This document shows, piece after piece, positions 18,103 through 26,448 of a stretch of 64,000 nucleotides of DNA. The DNA comes from Porticoccus sp963925605. Its GTDB lineage: Bacteria > Pseudomonadota > Gammaproteobacteria > Pseudomonadales > Porticoccaceae. The translations under genes and the position numbers were made by a program. The stretch lies in assembly GCA_963925605.1 (NCBI GenBank), contig CAWURY010000006.1, positions 1 through 64,000 of the forward strand, written 5' to 3'. A model generated the notes under the pieces. That model was not told the origin of the DNA and did not search any database. It saw only the letters and a program-made list of their open reading frames with translations. Within the stretch, counting starts at the first letter, position 1; each line of letters begins with the position of its first letter.

Positions 18103-18933
18103 ATGTTGCTTAAATTTACAAAAATGCACGGCCTTGGTAATGATTTTGTGGTGATAGACGCTATATCTCAAGACATAACCATCACGCCACAAATAGCTAA
18201 AAAATTAGGTGACAGACACTTTGGTGTAGGCTGCGACCAAATTCTGGTAGTAGAGCCTCCAAGGCAGCCAAATACAGATTTTCGTTATCGCATCTTCAAT
18301 AATGATGGTACCGAGGTAGAGCAATGCGGCAATGGAGCGCGCTGCTTTGCCAAATTTGTTCACAATCGCAAGCTCACAGGAAAAAATAACATTCTAGTTG
18401 AAACTGCAAATGGCATCATCGAACTAAAGTTACAAAGCGATCAGATGGTAAAGGTGAATATGGGTTTACCTTTACTTAACCCCAAAGATATTCCTTTCAT
18501 GGCTGAGCAACAAAAAATCCTTTATGGGATTTCTGTTGAAAACTTAAAGTTATCAATTAGCGCTGTCTCCATAGGCAACCCCCATGCTGTACTAGAGGTC
18601 GATGATGTCTGTTCAGCCTCAGTACAATCCCTGGGCCAAGCTATTGGAAGTCATCGTCTGTTCCCCAAGCAAGCGAATGTAGGGTTCATGCAGATAGTAA
18701 ATTCTCATGAAATTAACTTAAGAGTTTATGAGCGTGGGGTGGGAGAAACGCTGGCTTGTGGTTCTGGAGCATGTGCGGCAGTTGTAGCGGGTCAGCTACA
18801 AGGTCTGCTGGAATCTTCTGTCACAGTAAACCTAACCGGCGGTAGCCTAACTATTGAATGGCTAGGTGATGGCCATCCAGTCATTATGACTGGTCCAGCA
18901 ACCTCGGTGTACCATGGACAGATAAACGTATGA
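18103..18933 (+). CDS. dapF: Diaminopimelate epimerase
   Basis: Converts LL-DAP to meso-DAP for peptidoglycan and lysine. KMHGLGNDFVVID opens the protein, and the two catalytic cysteines are in EQCGNGARC and ACGSGACAA. 276 residues. It begins 64 bp after lysA at ATG 18103 and overlaps the next gene by 4 nt (ATGA), so the two are translationally coupled. Confidence 0.97.
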   Translation: MLLKFTKMHGLGNDFVVIDAISQDITITPQIAKKLGDRHFGVGCDQILVVEPPRQPNTDFRYRIFNNDGTEVEQCGNGARCFAKFVHNRKLTGKNNILVETANGIIELKLQSDQMVKVNMGLPLLNPKDIPFMAEQQKILYGISVENLKLSISAVSIGNPHAVLEVDDVCSASVQSLGQAIGSHRLFPKQANVGFMQIVNSHEINLRVYERGVGETLACGSGACAAVVAGQLQGLLESSVTVNLTGGSLTIEWLGDGHPVIMTGPATSVYHGQINV

Positions 18934-19631
18934 CTAAAGCTTCAGATAAACCGAAAAATCATAGAATTATAAGCCCTGAGATAATCAAAGATTACCTCCT
19001 AGCTAATCCAACTTTCTTTGATGATCATCCAGATATATTGGAGCTTATCTCTCTGCCACACAAAAATGGAGGAGCAATTTCACTTATTGAGCGCCAGATT
19101 GCGCTATTAAGAAAACGCGATCTTGAGCTATCAAACCGTATTTCTGGTTTGGTGGGCAGAGCTCAAGATAATGAGCAATTGTTTAAAAAAACCTCACGAT
19201 TAATAATTTCACTTATTTCTGCTGCTAACTTAACTGCGATTATTGATGTTCTGTCTAAAAGTCTTAGCGCTGATTTTCAAATAGAATTTTATCAACTTAT
19301 CTTGTTTGGTAAGCACAACTTGACGCCAACGCCTCATGCCAGAACTGTTACCATGGAAGAAGCAAAGCCTCAGATAGGCTCTTTACTAGAAAAAAAGGTG
19401 CCTCTTTCTGGGAAATTAACCAATAATGAACTTCATTTTATCTTTGAAGGAAAAAGCAAAGAAATACAATCTACAGCCGCAGTAGTCCTCTCCAATGGGT
19501 CAGTTTTTGGAATCCTTGTGATCGGTAATTCTGATCCAAACTACTACAATAATGCTATGGATACTTTATTCTTTAGCCAAATAGCTGAAGTTCTGAATCA
19601 GCTCATTCCTGTTATGTTCAACAAACCTTAG
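18930..19631 (+). CDS. DUF484 family protein (GAF-like)
   Basis: Conserved gammaproteobacterial protein between dapF and xerC. The N-terminal part IIKDYLLANPTFFDDHPDIL is the DUF484 signature, followed by SLIERQIALLRKRDLEL with coiled-coil character, and a C-terminal GAF-like alpha/beta domain (FGILVIGNSDPN). No enzymatic residues are evident and the biochemical function is unknown; the conserved link to XerC hints at a chromosome-related role. 233 residues, normal size. Confidence 0.88.
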   Translation: MTKASDKPKNHRIISPEIIKDYLLANPTFFDDHPDILELISLPHKNGGAISLIERQIALLRKRDLELSNRISGLVGRAQDNEQLFKKTSRLIISLISAANLTAIIDVLSKSLSADFQIEFYQLILFGKHNLTPTPHARTVTMEEAKPQIGSLLEKKVPLSGKLTNNELHFIFEGKSKEIQSTAAVVLSNGSVFGILVIGNSDPNYYNNAMDTLFFSQIAEVLNQLIPVMFNKP

Positions 19632-19643
19632 TCATCTCAAGCA

Positions 19644-20552
19644 ATGAATCTTTCTCTGAACCAGAGAATCAAAGAATTCGAACAACATCTCCGAACAGAG
19701 CGCCGTTTATCGCCTCACACTGTTAGCAGCTACAAACGTGACCTCAAAAAACTTACCCTTTGGTGCTCCAAAAAATCTCTGGTAAAGCCAGAACAACTGG
19801 ATAGCCAAAATATAAGAGGATGCCTAATGGCTTTACACAGAGAGGGCCTGGGTGGTCGAAGTATTCAAAGATGGCTGTCCTCACTTCGCACATTTTTTAA
19901 CTATGGGTTAAAAAATCAATGGATTTCATTTAACCCTGCAGATGCGATTGTTGCTCCCAAGTCGCCAAAAAAATTACCGAAAACTTTAGATGTAGACCAG
20001 GTAAATAAATTTTTATCGCTTGGTGTGACCAGCTGGATTGACTATAGAGATCACGCCATAATTGAATTACTTTACTCTTCAGGATTAAGGCTCGCTGAGC
20101 TGGTGGACCTAAACCTCACAGATATCGACTTAAGGGAAGCAACTATTACCGTAACCGGCAAAGGAAGGAAAACTCGACAGCTGCCTGTTGGCAGTCAAGC
20201 CTTGAAGGCAATAAAATGCTGGTTACAACGCCGTCAAGAGTTAAACTCAACCGGCTTGCAAGCGATGTTTCTCAGCTCACAAGGAAGACGTCTTTCACCA
20301 AGAAGCATTCAAGACAGGCTGAAAAAAATTAGTGTGCGGCAAGGAATGCAAGGAAAAGTTCATCCGCATATGCTGCGTCACTCATTTGCCAGTCACTTGC
20401 TTGAGTCAAGCGGTGACTTACGCGCGGTGCAAGAACTGCTGGGCCACCAAAATATATCGACAACTCAGGTATACACTCACCTAGACTTTCAGCATCTTGC
20501 AAAGATCTATGATAAAGCCCATCCGAGGGCTGGAAGAAAGAAGAACAGCTAA
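19644..20552 (+). CDS. xerC: Tyrosine recombinase XerC
   Basis: With XerD resolves chromosome dimers at dif. N-terminal SAM-like domain (LRTERRLSPHTVSSYKRDL), then the catalytic domain with Arg in SGLRLAEL, Lys in the GKGRKTR hairpin, HxxR in HMLRHSFASH, His in LLGHQNISTTQ and the Tyr nucleophile in VYTHLD. 302 residues. Last gene of the lptM-lysA-dapF operon; the HAD hydrolase gene that often follows xerC is absent. Context supports XerC rather than XerD or a phage integrase. Confidence 0.95.
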   Translation: MNLSLNQRIKEFEQHLRTERRLSPHTVSSYKRDLKKLTLWCSKKSLVKPEQLDSQNIRGCLMALHREGLGGRSIQRWLSSLRTFFNYGLKNQWISFNPADAIVAPKSPKKLPKTLDVDQVNKFLSLGVTSWIDYRDHAIIELLYSSGLRLAELVDLNLTDIDLREATITVTGKGRKTRQLPVGSQALKAIKCWLQRRQELNSTGLQAMFLSSQGRRLSPRSIQDRLKKISVRQGMQGKVHPHMLRHSFASHLLESSGDLRAVQELLGHQNISTTQVYTHLDFQHLAKIYDKAHPRAGRKKNS

Positions 20553-20575
20553 TCTTTAAACATCAAATTCTTCTT

Positions 20576-20914
20576 TTATATCGCCTCACTACCAGTTTCA
20601 CCTGTCCGAATACGGACCACCTGTTCAAGCGAAGTAACAAAAATTTTTCCATCGCCTATTTTTCCCGTATGGGCTGACTTAGAAATAGATTCAATGACAG
20701 AGTCTACCTGATCGTCATCTACGGCAATTTCTAGCTTCATTTTAGGCAAGAAATCAACTATATACTCTGCGCCTCGATAAAGTTCTGTGTGACCCTTCTG
20801 GCGACCGAACCCCTTAACTTCAGAGGCCGTGATACCCTGTACCCCAAGATCAGCAAGCGCTTGACGCACATCATCTAATTTAAACGGTTTAATAACTGCG
20901 GTAATAAGCTTCAT
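20576..20914 (-). CDS. glnK: PII nitrogen regulatory protein GlnK, copy 1
   Basis: Trimeric sensor of 2-oxoglutarate, ATP and ADP that gates AmtB and NtrB. 112 residues with the uridylylation site Tyr51 in the T-loop (YRGAEYIVDFLPK) and the nucleotide-binding GKIGDGKIFV. It is very similar in protein and DNA to the other glnK at 22406-22744. It lies beyond the amtB terminator and needs its own promoter. I see no sigma-54 or NtrC-like site in its 150-bp upstream region, so it may act as the constitutive GlnB-like copy. Confidence 0.95.
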   Translation of the reverse strand: MKLITAVIKPFKLDDVRQALADLGVQGITASEVKGFGRQKGHTELYRGAEYIVDFLPKMKLEIAVDDDQVDSVIESISKSAHTGKIGDGKIFVTSLEQVVRIRTGETGSEAI

Positions 20915-21069
20915 GTGGCCATCCTAGTAATCTTGGTGTGGTTTTTTAGGTACATAATGTAAAGATACTCTTTTTATTAGAACATTAACACTCTCGGTTC
21001 GCGTAGTGTTTTTAAACGGTCTAACTTAACTAAATACTGTCATATAACCCTAGTTTATTGCAAATAAAA

Positions 21070-21100
21070 AAAGGGAAAGGCGTGTAATGCCCTCCCCTTT
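21070..21100 (-). terminator. Terminator downstream of amtB (bidirectional in form)
   Basis: A 12-bp stem (two G-U pairs as RNA) with arms at 21070-21081 and 21089-21100 and a 7-nt loop, flanked on both sides by A/T runs. On the minus strand it ends in a long U tract. It ends the porin-glnK-amtB transcript about 40 bp past amtB and separates it from glnK copy 1. Confidence 0.75.
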
Positions 21101-21140
21101 TTCTTTTTTTAACTACTCAAATAAGTGCATAGCTAAAAAC

Positions 21141-22388
21141 TTACTTCACAAATTCTGGATAAGCTGCTAAGCCACATTCACTTGCATCTACACCATCGAC
21201 TTCTTCCTGTTCAGTTACACGTATGCCAATTACTGCCTTAATAATAACCCAAACGATAAAACTTGTAACAAAAGTCCAAGCAGTAATTACAACTATGCCA
21301 GTCAACTGGCCTATTAGCGTAGCGTCCTCATTGGCAGACAAACAAACTGCCAAAAGACCCCAGATACCTACCACACCATGGACAGAGATAGCTCCGACAG
21401 GATCATCAATTTTGATTTTATCCATAAGGATCACTGAGAACACAACAATGATTCCACCGATAGCACCAATAAGTGTTGCATAGCCAGCAGTCCAAGCAAG
21501 TGGTTCAGCTGTGATTGCAACCAGGCCAGCTAAAGCACCATTAATAGCCATCGTTAGATCTGCCTTACCAAATAACAACTGGGAAGTAATCAGAGCAGCT
21601 ATTAACCCACCACCAGCAGCAGCATTAGTGTTTACAAAGATATCAGCTACAGCATTAGCTTCACCAATATCAGAAACTTTTAGCTCCGATCCGCCGTTGA
21701 AACCAAACCAACCCATCCATAAGATAAACATACCTATAGCAGCTAAGGGTAAATTCGATCCGGGAATAGCGTTTACCTTGCCATCCAATGTGTATTTGCC
21801 TTTACGTGCCCCAAGCAACACAACACCAGCAATAGCAGCTGTTGCACCACAAAGATGCACTACTCCGGAACCCGCAAAATCCTGAAAGCCAGCCGCATCA
21901 AGAAATCCGCCGCCCCATTTCCACATGCCTTGCATTGGATAAATGAACCCAGTCAACACTACAGCAAACAACAAAAATGACCAGAGCTTCATACGTTCAG
22001 CAACAGCACCCGAAACGATCGACATTGCGGTTGCAACAAAAACCACCTGAAAGAAGAAATCTGACGCACCAGAATAATAAATGTCACCATTGCTAGCTAG
22101 CACCTCTTCAGCCGTAGAGTTTGAAATGATATTTCCAAACCAGACATCTGGGAGATATCCGCCTTCACTTCCGCCATACATAATTGCATAGCCCATCACT
22201 AAATACATAACACATGAAATAGAGTACAGCGCTACGTTTTTAGTTAATATTTCAGTAGTGCTTTTAGCGCGAACCAAGCCAGCTTCTAGCATGGTAAAAC
22301 CCGCAGCCATCCACATAACTAATGCACCGCATATTAGGAAGTAGAACGTATCCAGCGCATATTTTACTTCAATTAATTCAGGACTCAT
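21141..22388 (-). CDS. amtB: Ammonium transporter
   Basis: Eleven-helix Amt channel for ammonium uptake in the inner membrane. Family segments include AGFTMLEAGLVRAKS (helix 1), the signature DFAGSGVVHLCGATAAIAG, GWFGFNGGS, and the pore twin-histidine regions (VHL and SVHGVVGIWG). 415 residues. It lacks an obvious cleavable signal peptide and starts with the periplasmic ELIEVKYALDTFYF, like many Amt proteins outside enterics. AGGAG lies about 8 nt before the ATG. It follows glnK by 17 bp, in operon. Confidence 0.96.
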   Translation of the reverse strand: MSPELIEVKYALDTFYFLICGALVMWMAAGFTMLEAGLVRAKSTTEILTKNVALYSISCVMYLVMGYAIMYGGSEGGYLPDVWFGNIISNSTAEEVLASNGDIYYSGASDFFFQVVFVATAMSIVSGAVAERMKLWSFLLFAVVLTGFIYPMQGMWKWGGGFLDAAGFQDFAGSGVVHLCGATAAIAGVVLLGARKGKYTLDGKVNAIPGSNLPLAAIGMFILWMGWFGFNGGSELKVSDIGEANAVADIFVNTNAAAGGGLIAALITSQLLFGKADLTMAINGALAGLVAITAEPLAWTAGYATLIGAIGGIIVVFSVILMDKIKIDDPVGAISVHGVVGIWGLLAVCLSANEDATLIGQLTGIVVITAWTFVTSFIVWVIIKAVIGIRVTEQEEVDGVDASECGLAAYPEFVK

Positions 22389-22405
22389 TTTATTTCTCCT
22401 GTTAG

Positions 22406-22744
22406 TTAAAGTGCTTCCGCACCAGTTTCACCAGTACGAATACGTATTGTCTGCTCTATGCTGGTAATAAATATTTTTCCATCACCAATTTTCCCGGTAT
22501 GAGCTACAGTAGTAATAGCGTCTACTGCCCCATCTACCATCTCATCAGAAACAGCCACTTCTATTTTCACCTTCGGCAAAAAATCAACCACATACTCAGC
22601 ACCACGATAAAGCTCTGTATGGCCTTTTTGGCGACCAAAGCCCTTTACTTCAGACACTGTAACCCCTTGTACACCTAAAGCAGATAGCGCCTCTCGCACA
22701 TCATCTAGCTTGAAGGGTTTAATAATTGCTGTAATCATCTTCAT
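22406..22744 (-). CDS. glnK: PII nitrogen regulatory protein GlnK, copy 2 (amtB-linked)
   Basis: PII family, 112 residues, Tyr51 in YRGAEYVVDFLPK and GKIGDGKIFITS conserved. I choose ATG at 22744, with GGAG 7 nt upstream; a GTG at 22747 would add one methionine and sit too near the ribosome binding site. The gene directly precedes amtB, the classic glnK-amtB pair in which GlnK plugs AmtB after ammonium shock. Transcription is predicted from the sigma-54 promoter ahead of the porin gene. Confidence 0.95.
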   Translation of the reverse strand: MKMITAIIKPFKLDDVREALSALGVQGVTVSEVKGFGRQKGHTELYRGAEYVVDFLPKVKIEVAVSDEMVDGAVDAITTVAHTGKIGDGKIFITSIEQTIRIRTGETGAEAL

Positions 22745-22767
22745 CACATTTCTCCTTCATTAAGAAA

Positions 22768-22801
22768 GATAGCGTTGTCTGTAACTATAGAAAACGCTAT
22801 C
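22768..22801 (-). terminator. Intercistronic hairpin between porin gene and glnK
   Basis: Perfect 9-bp inverted repeat GATAGCGTT/AACGCTATC with a 16-nt loop, 8 bp after the porin stop on the minus strand and followed by TTTCTT. The T tract is short, so it may be a leaky terminator or an mRNA-stabilising stem that sets the porin to GlnK-AmtB ratio rather than a full stop. Confidence 0.45.
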
Positions 22802-22808
22802 CATTTAA

Positions 22809-23585
22809 TTACATGCTTTTGCTCATTGAGAATATTACTGAACTATCACACCAATCGCTGCCCCAGCATTCCTTGGAGCCAATATTTGTATCGACGAAGC
22901 TAAGCGCGAAGTCTAGACCAAACATAGATTTACCGATTGTGACAGAGTAGTCTGTATAGCTATCTTCCCCGTCACCCAAAAATGCTTCCATTGAATCGGA
23001 AAGGTTAGAGTCATCACTGGCATTTGCGAAGTCATTGAATCCCACATGGAGATCTAAACTGAAACCTGACGGAAGGCTGTGGCTATAATCGACATAGACA
23101 TAGTTAAACTCACCTGTTTCCTGCCAGTAGTCATCGGAGTAAGCGTAACCCAAGGTAAAGTTTTTATACCCAAGACTGCCGTATACTTCTGCATAATCAA
23201 GGTCGCGATCTTTGCTGTATGCGCCAGAAGAAAAGTTTGTGGCACTAGAGCCAGGATAATCATAGTAGATAACACCCACATCATAAGAAATTTCTTCTGT
23301 AAGTTTACCGCCATAACCACCGTAGTAGTCTAGCTCCATCTCAGGATCTGCGTTTCCGGCTAGCTCAAAATTAACCGTTGAAGCCCAAGTACCTAAATAG
23401 AGGCCGTTATCAAAGGCAACATCGAACCCGCCCTGTAAAGCTGCGCCTGTGTCATTTTGCGAAATACCTCGAAATTTATAGTCAGTAGCTAATGTGACAT
23501 TTGCCGATGTCTCATAAGCGTGCGCTGCCATTGGCACAACTAACGCTAACGCAGTAAAAATAAGTGTTTTTTTGAAAGCATTCAT
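22809..23585 (-). CDS. TorF-family putative outer-membrane porin
   Basis: 258-residue beta-barrel precursor. Signal peptide residues 1-23 (ends MAAHA), then the family start SANVTLATDYKFRGISQ, where RGISQ is typical of this Gcw_chp/TorF group. Alternating aromatic strands follow (YLGTWASTVNF, ELDYYGGYGG, NFTLGYAYSDDYW). It is first in a transcription unit with glnK and amtB and behind a predicted sigma-54/NtrC promoter, which suggests a pore for a nitrogen source. The substrate is unknown. Family call is good; function is inferred from context. Confidence 0.82.
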   Translation of the reverse strand: MNAFKKTLIFTALALVVPMAAHAYETSANVTLATDYKFRGISQNDTGAALQGGFDVAFDNGLYLGTWASTVNFELAGNADPEMELDYYGGYGGKLTEEISYDVGVIYYDYPGSSATNFSSGAYSKDRDLDYAEVYGSLGYKNFTLGYAYSDDYWQETGEFNYVYVDYSHSLPSGFSLDLHVGFNDFANASDDSNLSDSMEAFLGDGEDSYTDYSVTIGKSMFGLDFALSFVDTNIGSKECWGSDWCDSSVIFSMSKSM

Positions 23586-23646
23586 GTTTTATTTCCCCAA
23601 GTAAAAGTTTTAATGATTAATATATGTAGTACTACACAATGAATAA

Positions 23647-23662
23647 TGCATATATCGTGCCA
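23647..23662 (-). promoter_or_regulatory. Sigma-54 (RpoN) promoter for porin-glnK-amtB
   Basis: On the minus strand TGGCACG-atat-ATGC matches the -24/-12 consensus TGGCACG-N4-TTGC with one mismatch; the invariant GG and GC are at the correct spacing. The start site would be near 23635, about 50 nt before the porin ATG. An NtrC-like dyad lies about 90 bp upstream of that site. Confidence 0.75.
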
Positions 23663-23695
23663 ATTTATTACAACGTAAGGTATATAGGTAAAAAT

Positions 23696-23732
23696 TAAGG
23701 CGCACTAACTAAGGCGCACTAACAAAGTGCGC
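23696..23732 (-). promoter_or_regulatory. NtrC-type enhancer with tandem 14-bp repeat
   Basis: GCACTAACAAAGTGC (23716-23730) fits the NtrC consensus GCACY-N5-RGTGC exactly and belongs to a 7-bp-armed dyad GCGCACT/AGTGCGC (23714-23732). Just beside it the 14-mer TAAGGCGCACTAAC occurs twice in tandem (23696-23709, 23710-23723), giving an extra GCAC half-site. Position, about 80-95 bp upstream of the sigma-54 start site, is typical for enhancers. Confidence 0.65.
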
Positions 23733-23812
23733 GCAATTAGCGCGTTATAAGATCGGTATCATAAAAAATTGCACTAAAATATAGCCTGTCTTGCATGGGG
23801 TCCAATCAGTCA

Positions 23813-23829
23813 TAGTTGTTACACAACTA
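23813..23829. promoter_or_regulatory. Operator-like dyad upstream of ubiK
   Basis: TAGTTGT-tac-ACAACTA is a perfect 7-bp inverted repeat with a 3-bp centre, 52 bp before the ubiK ATG. It looks like a dimeric regulator site or a small hairpin. No regulator is suggested. Confidence 0.3.
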
Positions 23830-23880
23830 GTAAATTTAAGACTAAACTAACGCAATGCATTGCCATCTAAAGGAAAAGGT

Positions 23881-24138
23881 ATGAAACCAAATGAATTGCT
23901 CGATCAGTTTCTACATCAATTTAATAATGTTTTAGCACCAGGTGCTGAAATATTAAGCAAAGAGGTCCAACAAAAAATGCGCGCAGCTGCACAAGCTACT
24001 TTTGATAAACTGGACCTGGTGACGCGAGATGAATTTGATGCACAACGAGCGGTACTGCATCGCACTCGGGAACAACTCGAAAATATAGAAGGCCAACTAG
24101 TGGAAATAGAATCACGCTTAGGCATCAAGTACAAATAG
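23881..24138 (+). CDS. ubiK: Ubiquinone biosynthesis accessory factor UbiK (YqiC/BMFP family)
   Basis: Small helical, trimer-forming protein that supports aerobic ubiquinone synthesis with UbiJ. 85 residues from ATG 23881, with AAGGA 7 nt upstream; a TTG further up only extends into the ribosome binding site. The C-terminal coiled coil (RTREQLENIEGQLVEIESRL) with the family motif FDAQRAVL is clear. Divergent from the porin-glnK-amtB unit, the same neighbourhood as in Pseudomonas. Confidence 0.9.
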   Translation: MKPNELLDQFLHQFNNVLAPGAEILSKEVQQKMRAAAQATFDKLDLVTRDEFDAQRAVLHRTREQLENIEGQLVEIESRLGIKYK

Positions 24139-24155
24139 AATCCATTAGGGTTGAC

Positions 24156-24860
24156 CTACAATATAAAAGGCAAGCGTTCTTCTATTGCAATCTCCTCTGG
24201 CGACAGCCTGCAACTGTAAGCAATCACTTCGACACCTGCAGCAAGAGCCTGTTGCATTACCTGAGCGTAATAAGGGTCTATCTCATCAGCTAATCCTACG
24301 GTTTTAGCGCCAGCATGCTGGACACAAAACACCAGCATGGAGCGGTGACCCTGGTCCACCATCTTGATTAGCTCTCGCAGATGCTTGACGCCTCTTTCAG
24401 TCACAGCATCAGGAAATAGGATGCGTCCGCCCCCAATACCAAACGTCACATTTTTAACCTCTACATAGCAATCTTGGCCAGCTTTACTTAGAAGAAAATC
24501 AATACGACTTTTTTCATCTCCATACTTTACTTCCGCGCGAATATCTTCATAGCCCTGCAGTTCCTTAATTATTCCACCTTCGATGCCTTCTCTTACTAAA
24601 TAATTAGAGCGTTGCGTGTTAACCCCACACAAAAACCCCTCTGGGGTTACTGTTAACTCTAAAGTGCCGAGTAGCTTTCGATGTAACTTATCGGTTCGAG
24701 AGAACCAACATAATCCGCCTTCAACCCAGCAATTCCTCATGGATCCAGTATTGGGGCAGTGAATTGTCATCTCCTCCCCATTAACCAGCTGGATATCAAC
24801 CATAAATCTCTTATATCGCCTTAATATAAAAGCCTGCTCAAAATAAGGGTATATTTTCAC
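24156..24860 (-). CDS. sfsA: SfsA family DNA-binding protein / sugar fermentation stimulation protein
   Basis: 234-residue SfsA homologue: RRYKRFMVDIQL, HCPNTGSMRNC, KSRIDFLL, YVEVKNVTFG and FPDAVTERGVKHLREL match the family, which has a nuclease-like fold. E. coli SfsA binds DNA and stimulates maltose genes, but its general role is unclear. Start is GTG at 24860. Divergent from dksA, the usual neighbour; convergent with ubiK. Confidence 0.92.
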   Translation of the reverse strand: MKIYPYFEQAFILRRYKRFMVDIQLVNGEEMTIHCPNTGSMRNCWVEGGLCWFSRTDKLHRKLLGTLELTVTPEGFLCGVNTQRSNYLVREGIEGGIIKELQGYEDIRAEVKYGDEKSRIDFLLSKAGQDCYVEVKNVTFGIGGGRILFPDAVTERGVKHLRELIKMVDQGHRSMLVFCVQHAGAKTVGLADEIDPYYAQVMQQALAAGVEVIAYSCRLSPEEIAIEERLPFIL

Positions 24861-24993
24861 CTACAGAGCCTTTTTTTCTATTAAATATTTCACAAGAATC
24901 TCTTTTTAACGGTAACTAACACTTTTATATTATTTTTTTCGCCCTGATGATAAGATTTATTTTAATTTATAGTAAAAAAATTAATTGTTTTAC

Positions 24994-25022
24994 TTGAAAA
25001 AAATACCGTCTAGTACTATAAA
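24994..25022 (+). promoter_or_regulatory. Sigma-70 promoter for dksA
   Basis: TTGAAA (24994-24999), a 17-bp spacer, TATAAA (25017-25022). The start site near 25029 leaves a leader of about 27 nt before the ATG at 25057. The surrounding 150 bp is very AT-rich, like an UP element. Confidence 0.65.
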
Positions 25023-25056
25023 CCACGATCTTAAAATTTAACGAGTGCTTGAACTC

Positions 25057-25503
25057 ATGCCAAAAAAAGCAGAAACAACCTCAGCTGGTTCACTTCATGG
25101 TTTTCTACCTTACGTTGAAACCGAAGCTGAAGAATACATGAATGAAAAACAAGAACTGCATTTTAAAAATATTCTTCGTGCCTGGAAGCAAGAATTAATG
25201 GAAGAAGTTGATCGCACAGTCAACCACATGAAAGACGAGGCTGCTAATTTCCCAGATCCTGCCGATAGAGCTACCCAAGAAGAAGAATTTAGTTTGGAGT
25301 TAAGAACGCGAGATCGCGAAAGAAAACTTATCAAAAAGATTGATGCAACAATTGAGCGTATCAAGTGTCGAGATTATGGGTTCTGCGACCAATGCGGAGT
25401 AGAGATAGGTGTTCGCAGACTAGAAGCGAGACCTACTGCAGATCTATGCGTCGACTGCAAAACACTAGATGAAATCAAGGAAAGGCAGCTTACCGGTGGC
25501 TAA
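25057..25503 (+). CDS. dksA: RNA polymerase-binding transcription factor DksA
   Basis: Works with ppGpp at the RNA polymerase secondary channel to adjust rRNA and amino acid promoters. It has the coiled coil with the tip ANFPDPADRATQEEE (Asp residues for activity), RDRERKLIKKI, and an intact four-cysteine zinc finger (CDQC...CVDC). I start at ATG 25057 (148 residues, MPKKAE); an in-frame GTG 12 nt upstream has no ribosome binding site. Followed by gluQRS as in Pseudomonas and E. coli. Confidence 0.96.
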   Translation: MPKKAETTSAGSLHGFLPYVETEAEEYMNEKQELHFKNILRAWKQELMEEVDRTVNHMKDEAANFPDPADRATQEEEFSLELRTRDRERKLIKKIDATIERIKCRDYGFCDQCGVEIGVRRLEARPTADLCVDCKTLDEIKERQLTGG

Positions 25504-25536
25504 CTATTCGCTAGCACTCAATTTAATTTTACGCCT

Positions 25537-26448
25537 GTGGCTATAAAGCCAAGTAGCTCCGCTTGTCATTACGTAGGAAGATTTGCTCCCTCTCCCACTG
25601 GCCCGCTTCATTTTGGGTCGCTAGTAAGCGCAGTGGCGAGCTACCTGGATGCAAAAGCAAACAGGGGCGAATGGCTTGTCAGAATCGAAGATATAGACCC
25701 CCCAAGAGAACCCAAGGGATCATCTGATAAAATTTTACGACAACTTCAAGAGCATGGACTGCAATGGGACAAGAAGGTCTTGTATCAGAGTCATCGCACA
25801 GAAGCTTATTTATCCGCACTCACGACACTAAAGCGGTCTGGCTTAATATTTTCTTGTCATTGCAGCAGGCAGCAACTAAAAAAACACGCCACTACTCACA
25901 GTTATCCTTGTTCGCCTGCCAGCTCTTCTGCGCCATTTTCTCTGCGGCTATTTGCAGAAGATAACAAAATAATTACATTCGATGACATATTTCAAGGCCA
26001 ACAAAGACAATCCATAAAAGAAGAGGTCGGCGATATGGTGCTTTATCGCAAAGAGGGACTATATGCTTACCAACTTGCTGTAGTAATTGATGACTGCTTC
26101 CAGAATATAACTCATGTTATTCGTGGTAATGACCTGCTGGAGTCAACACCAAGGCAAATTTATTTGCAAAATTTACTAAGACTGCCAACACCGACCTATG
26201 GTCACATCCCAATAGCTGTCGATCAACAAGGCAGGAAACTCAGCAAGCAAAATTTGGCGCCTTCTTTAGACTGTCAGGCAGCCCCCAAAAATCTAACCAA
26301 CGCTATTAGCTGGCTTGGTTTATCTTTGCCTGATAAATTATCCCAAACTAACCACTGCAATGAATTATTAGCATGGGCGGTAGCTCACTGGAGTCACGAC
26401 AAAGTTCCTCGGATACAGCAGAACCAAAATCCTGGTAACCTGGGGTGA
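25537..26448 (+). CDS. gluQ: Glutamyl-Q tRNA(Asp) synthetase
   Basis: GluRS paralogue lacking the anticodon-binding domain; it attaches glutamate to queuosine at position 34 of tRNA-Asp. Catalytic core has GRFAPSPTGPLHFGSL (HIGH-equivalent), a zinc site with CHC and YPC, VIRGNDLLESTPRQ, and the degenerate KMSKS as KLSKQ. 303 residues; GTG start at 25537, the only start before the core. Follows dksA by 33 bp. Confidence 0.94.
   Translation: MAIKPSSSACHYVGRFAPSPTGPLHFGSLVSAVASYLDAKANRGEWLVRIEDIDPPREPKGSSDKILRQLQEHGLQWDKKVLYQSHRTEAYLSALTTLKRSGLIFSCHCSRQQLKKHATTHSYPCSPASSSAPFSLRLFAEDNKIITFDDIFQGQQRQSIKEEVGDMVLYRKEGLYAYQLAVVIDDCFQNITHVIRGNDLLESTPRQIYLQNLLRLPTPTYGHIPIAVDQQGRKLSKQNLAPSLDCQAAPKNLTNAISWLGLSLPDKLSQTNHCNELLAWAVAHWSHDKVPRIQQNQNPGNLG

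Noticed and set aside
20915..21064. Sigma-54 or NtrC site for the second glnK
   Set aside because: Neither TGGCAC-N5-TTGC nor GCAC-N7-GTGC is present on either strand here.
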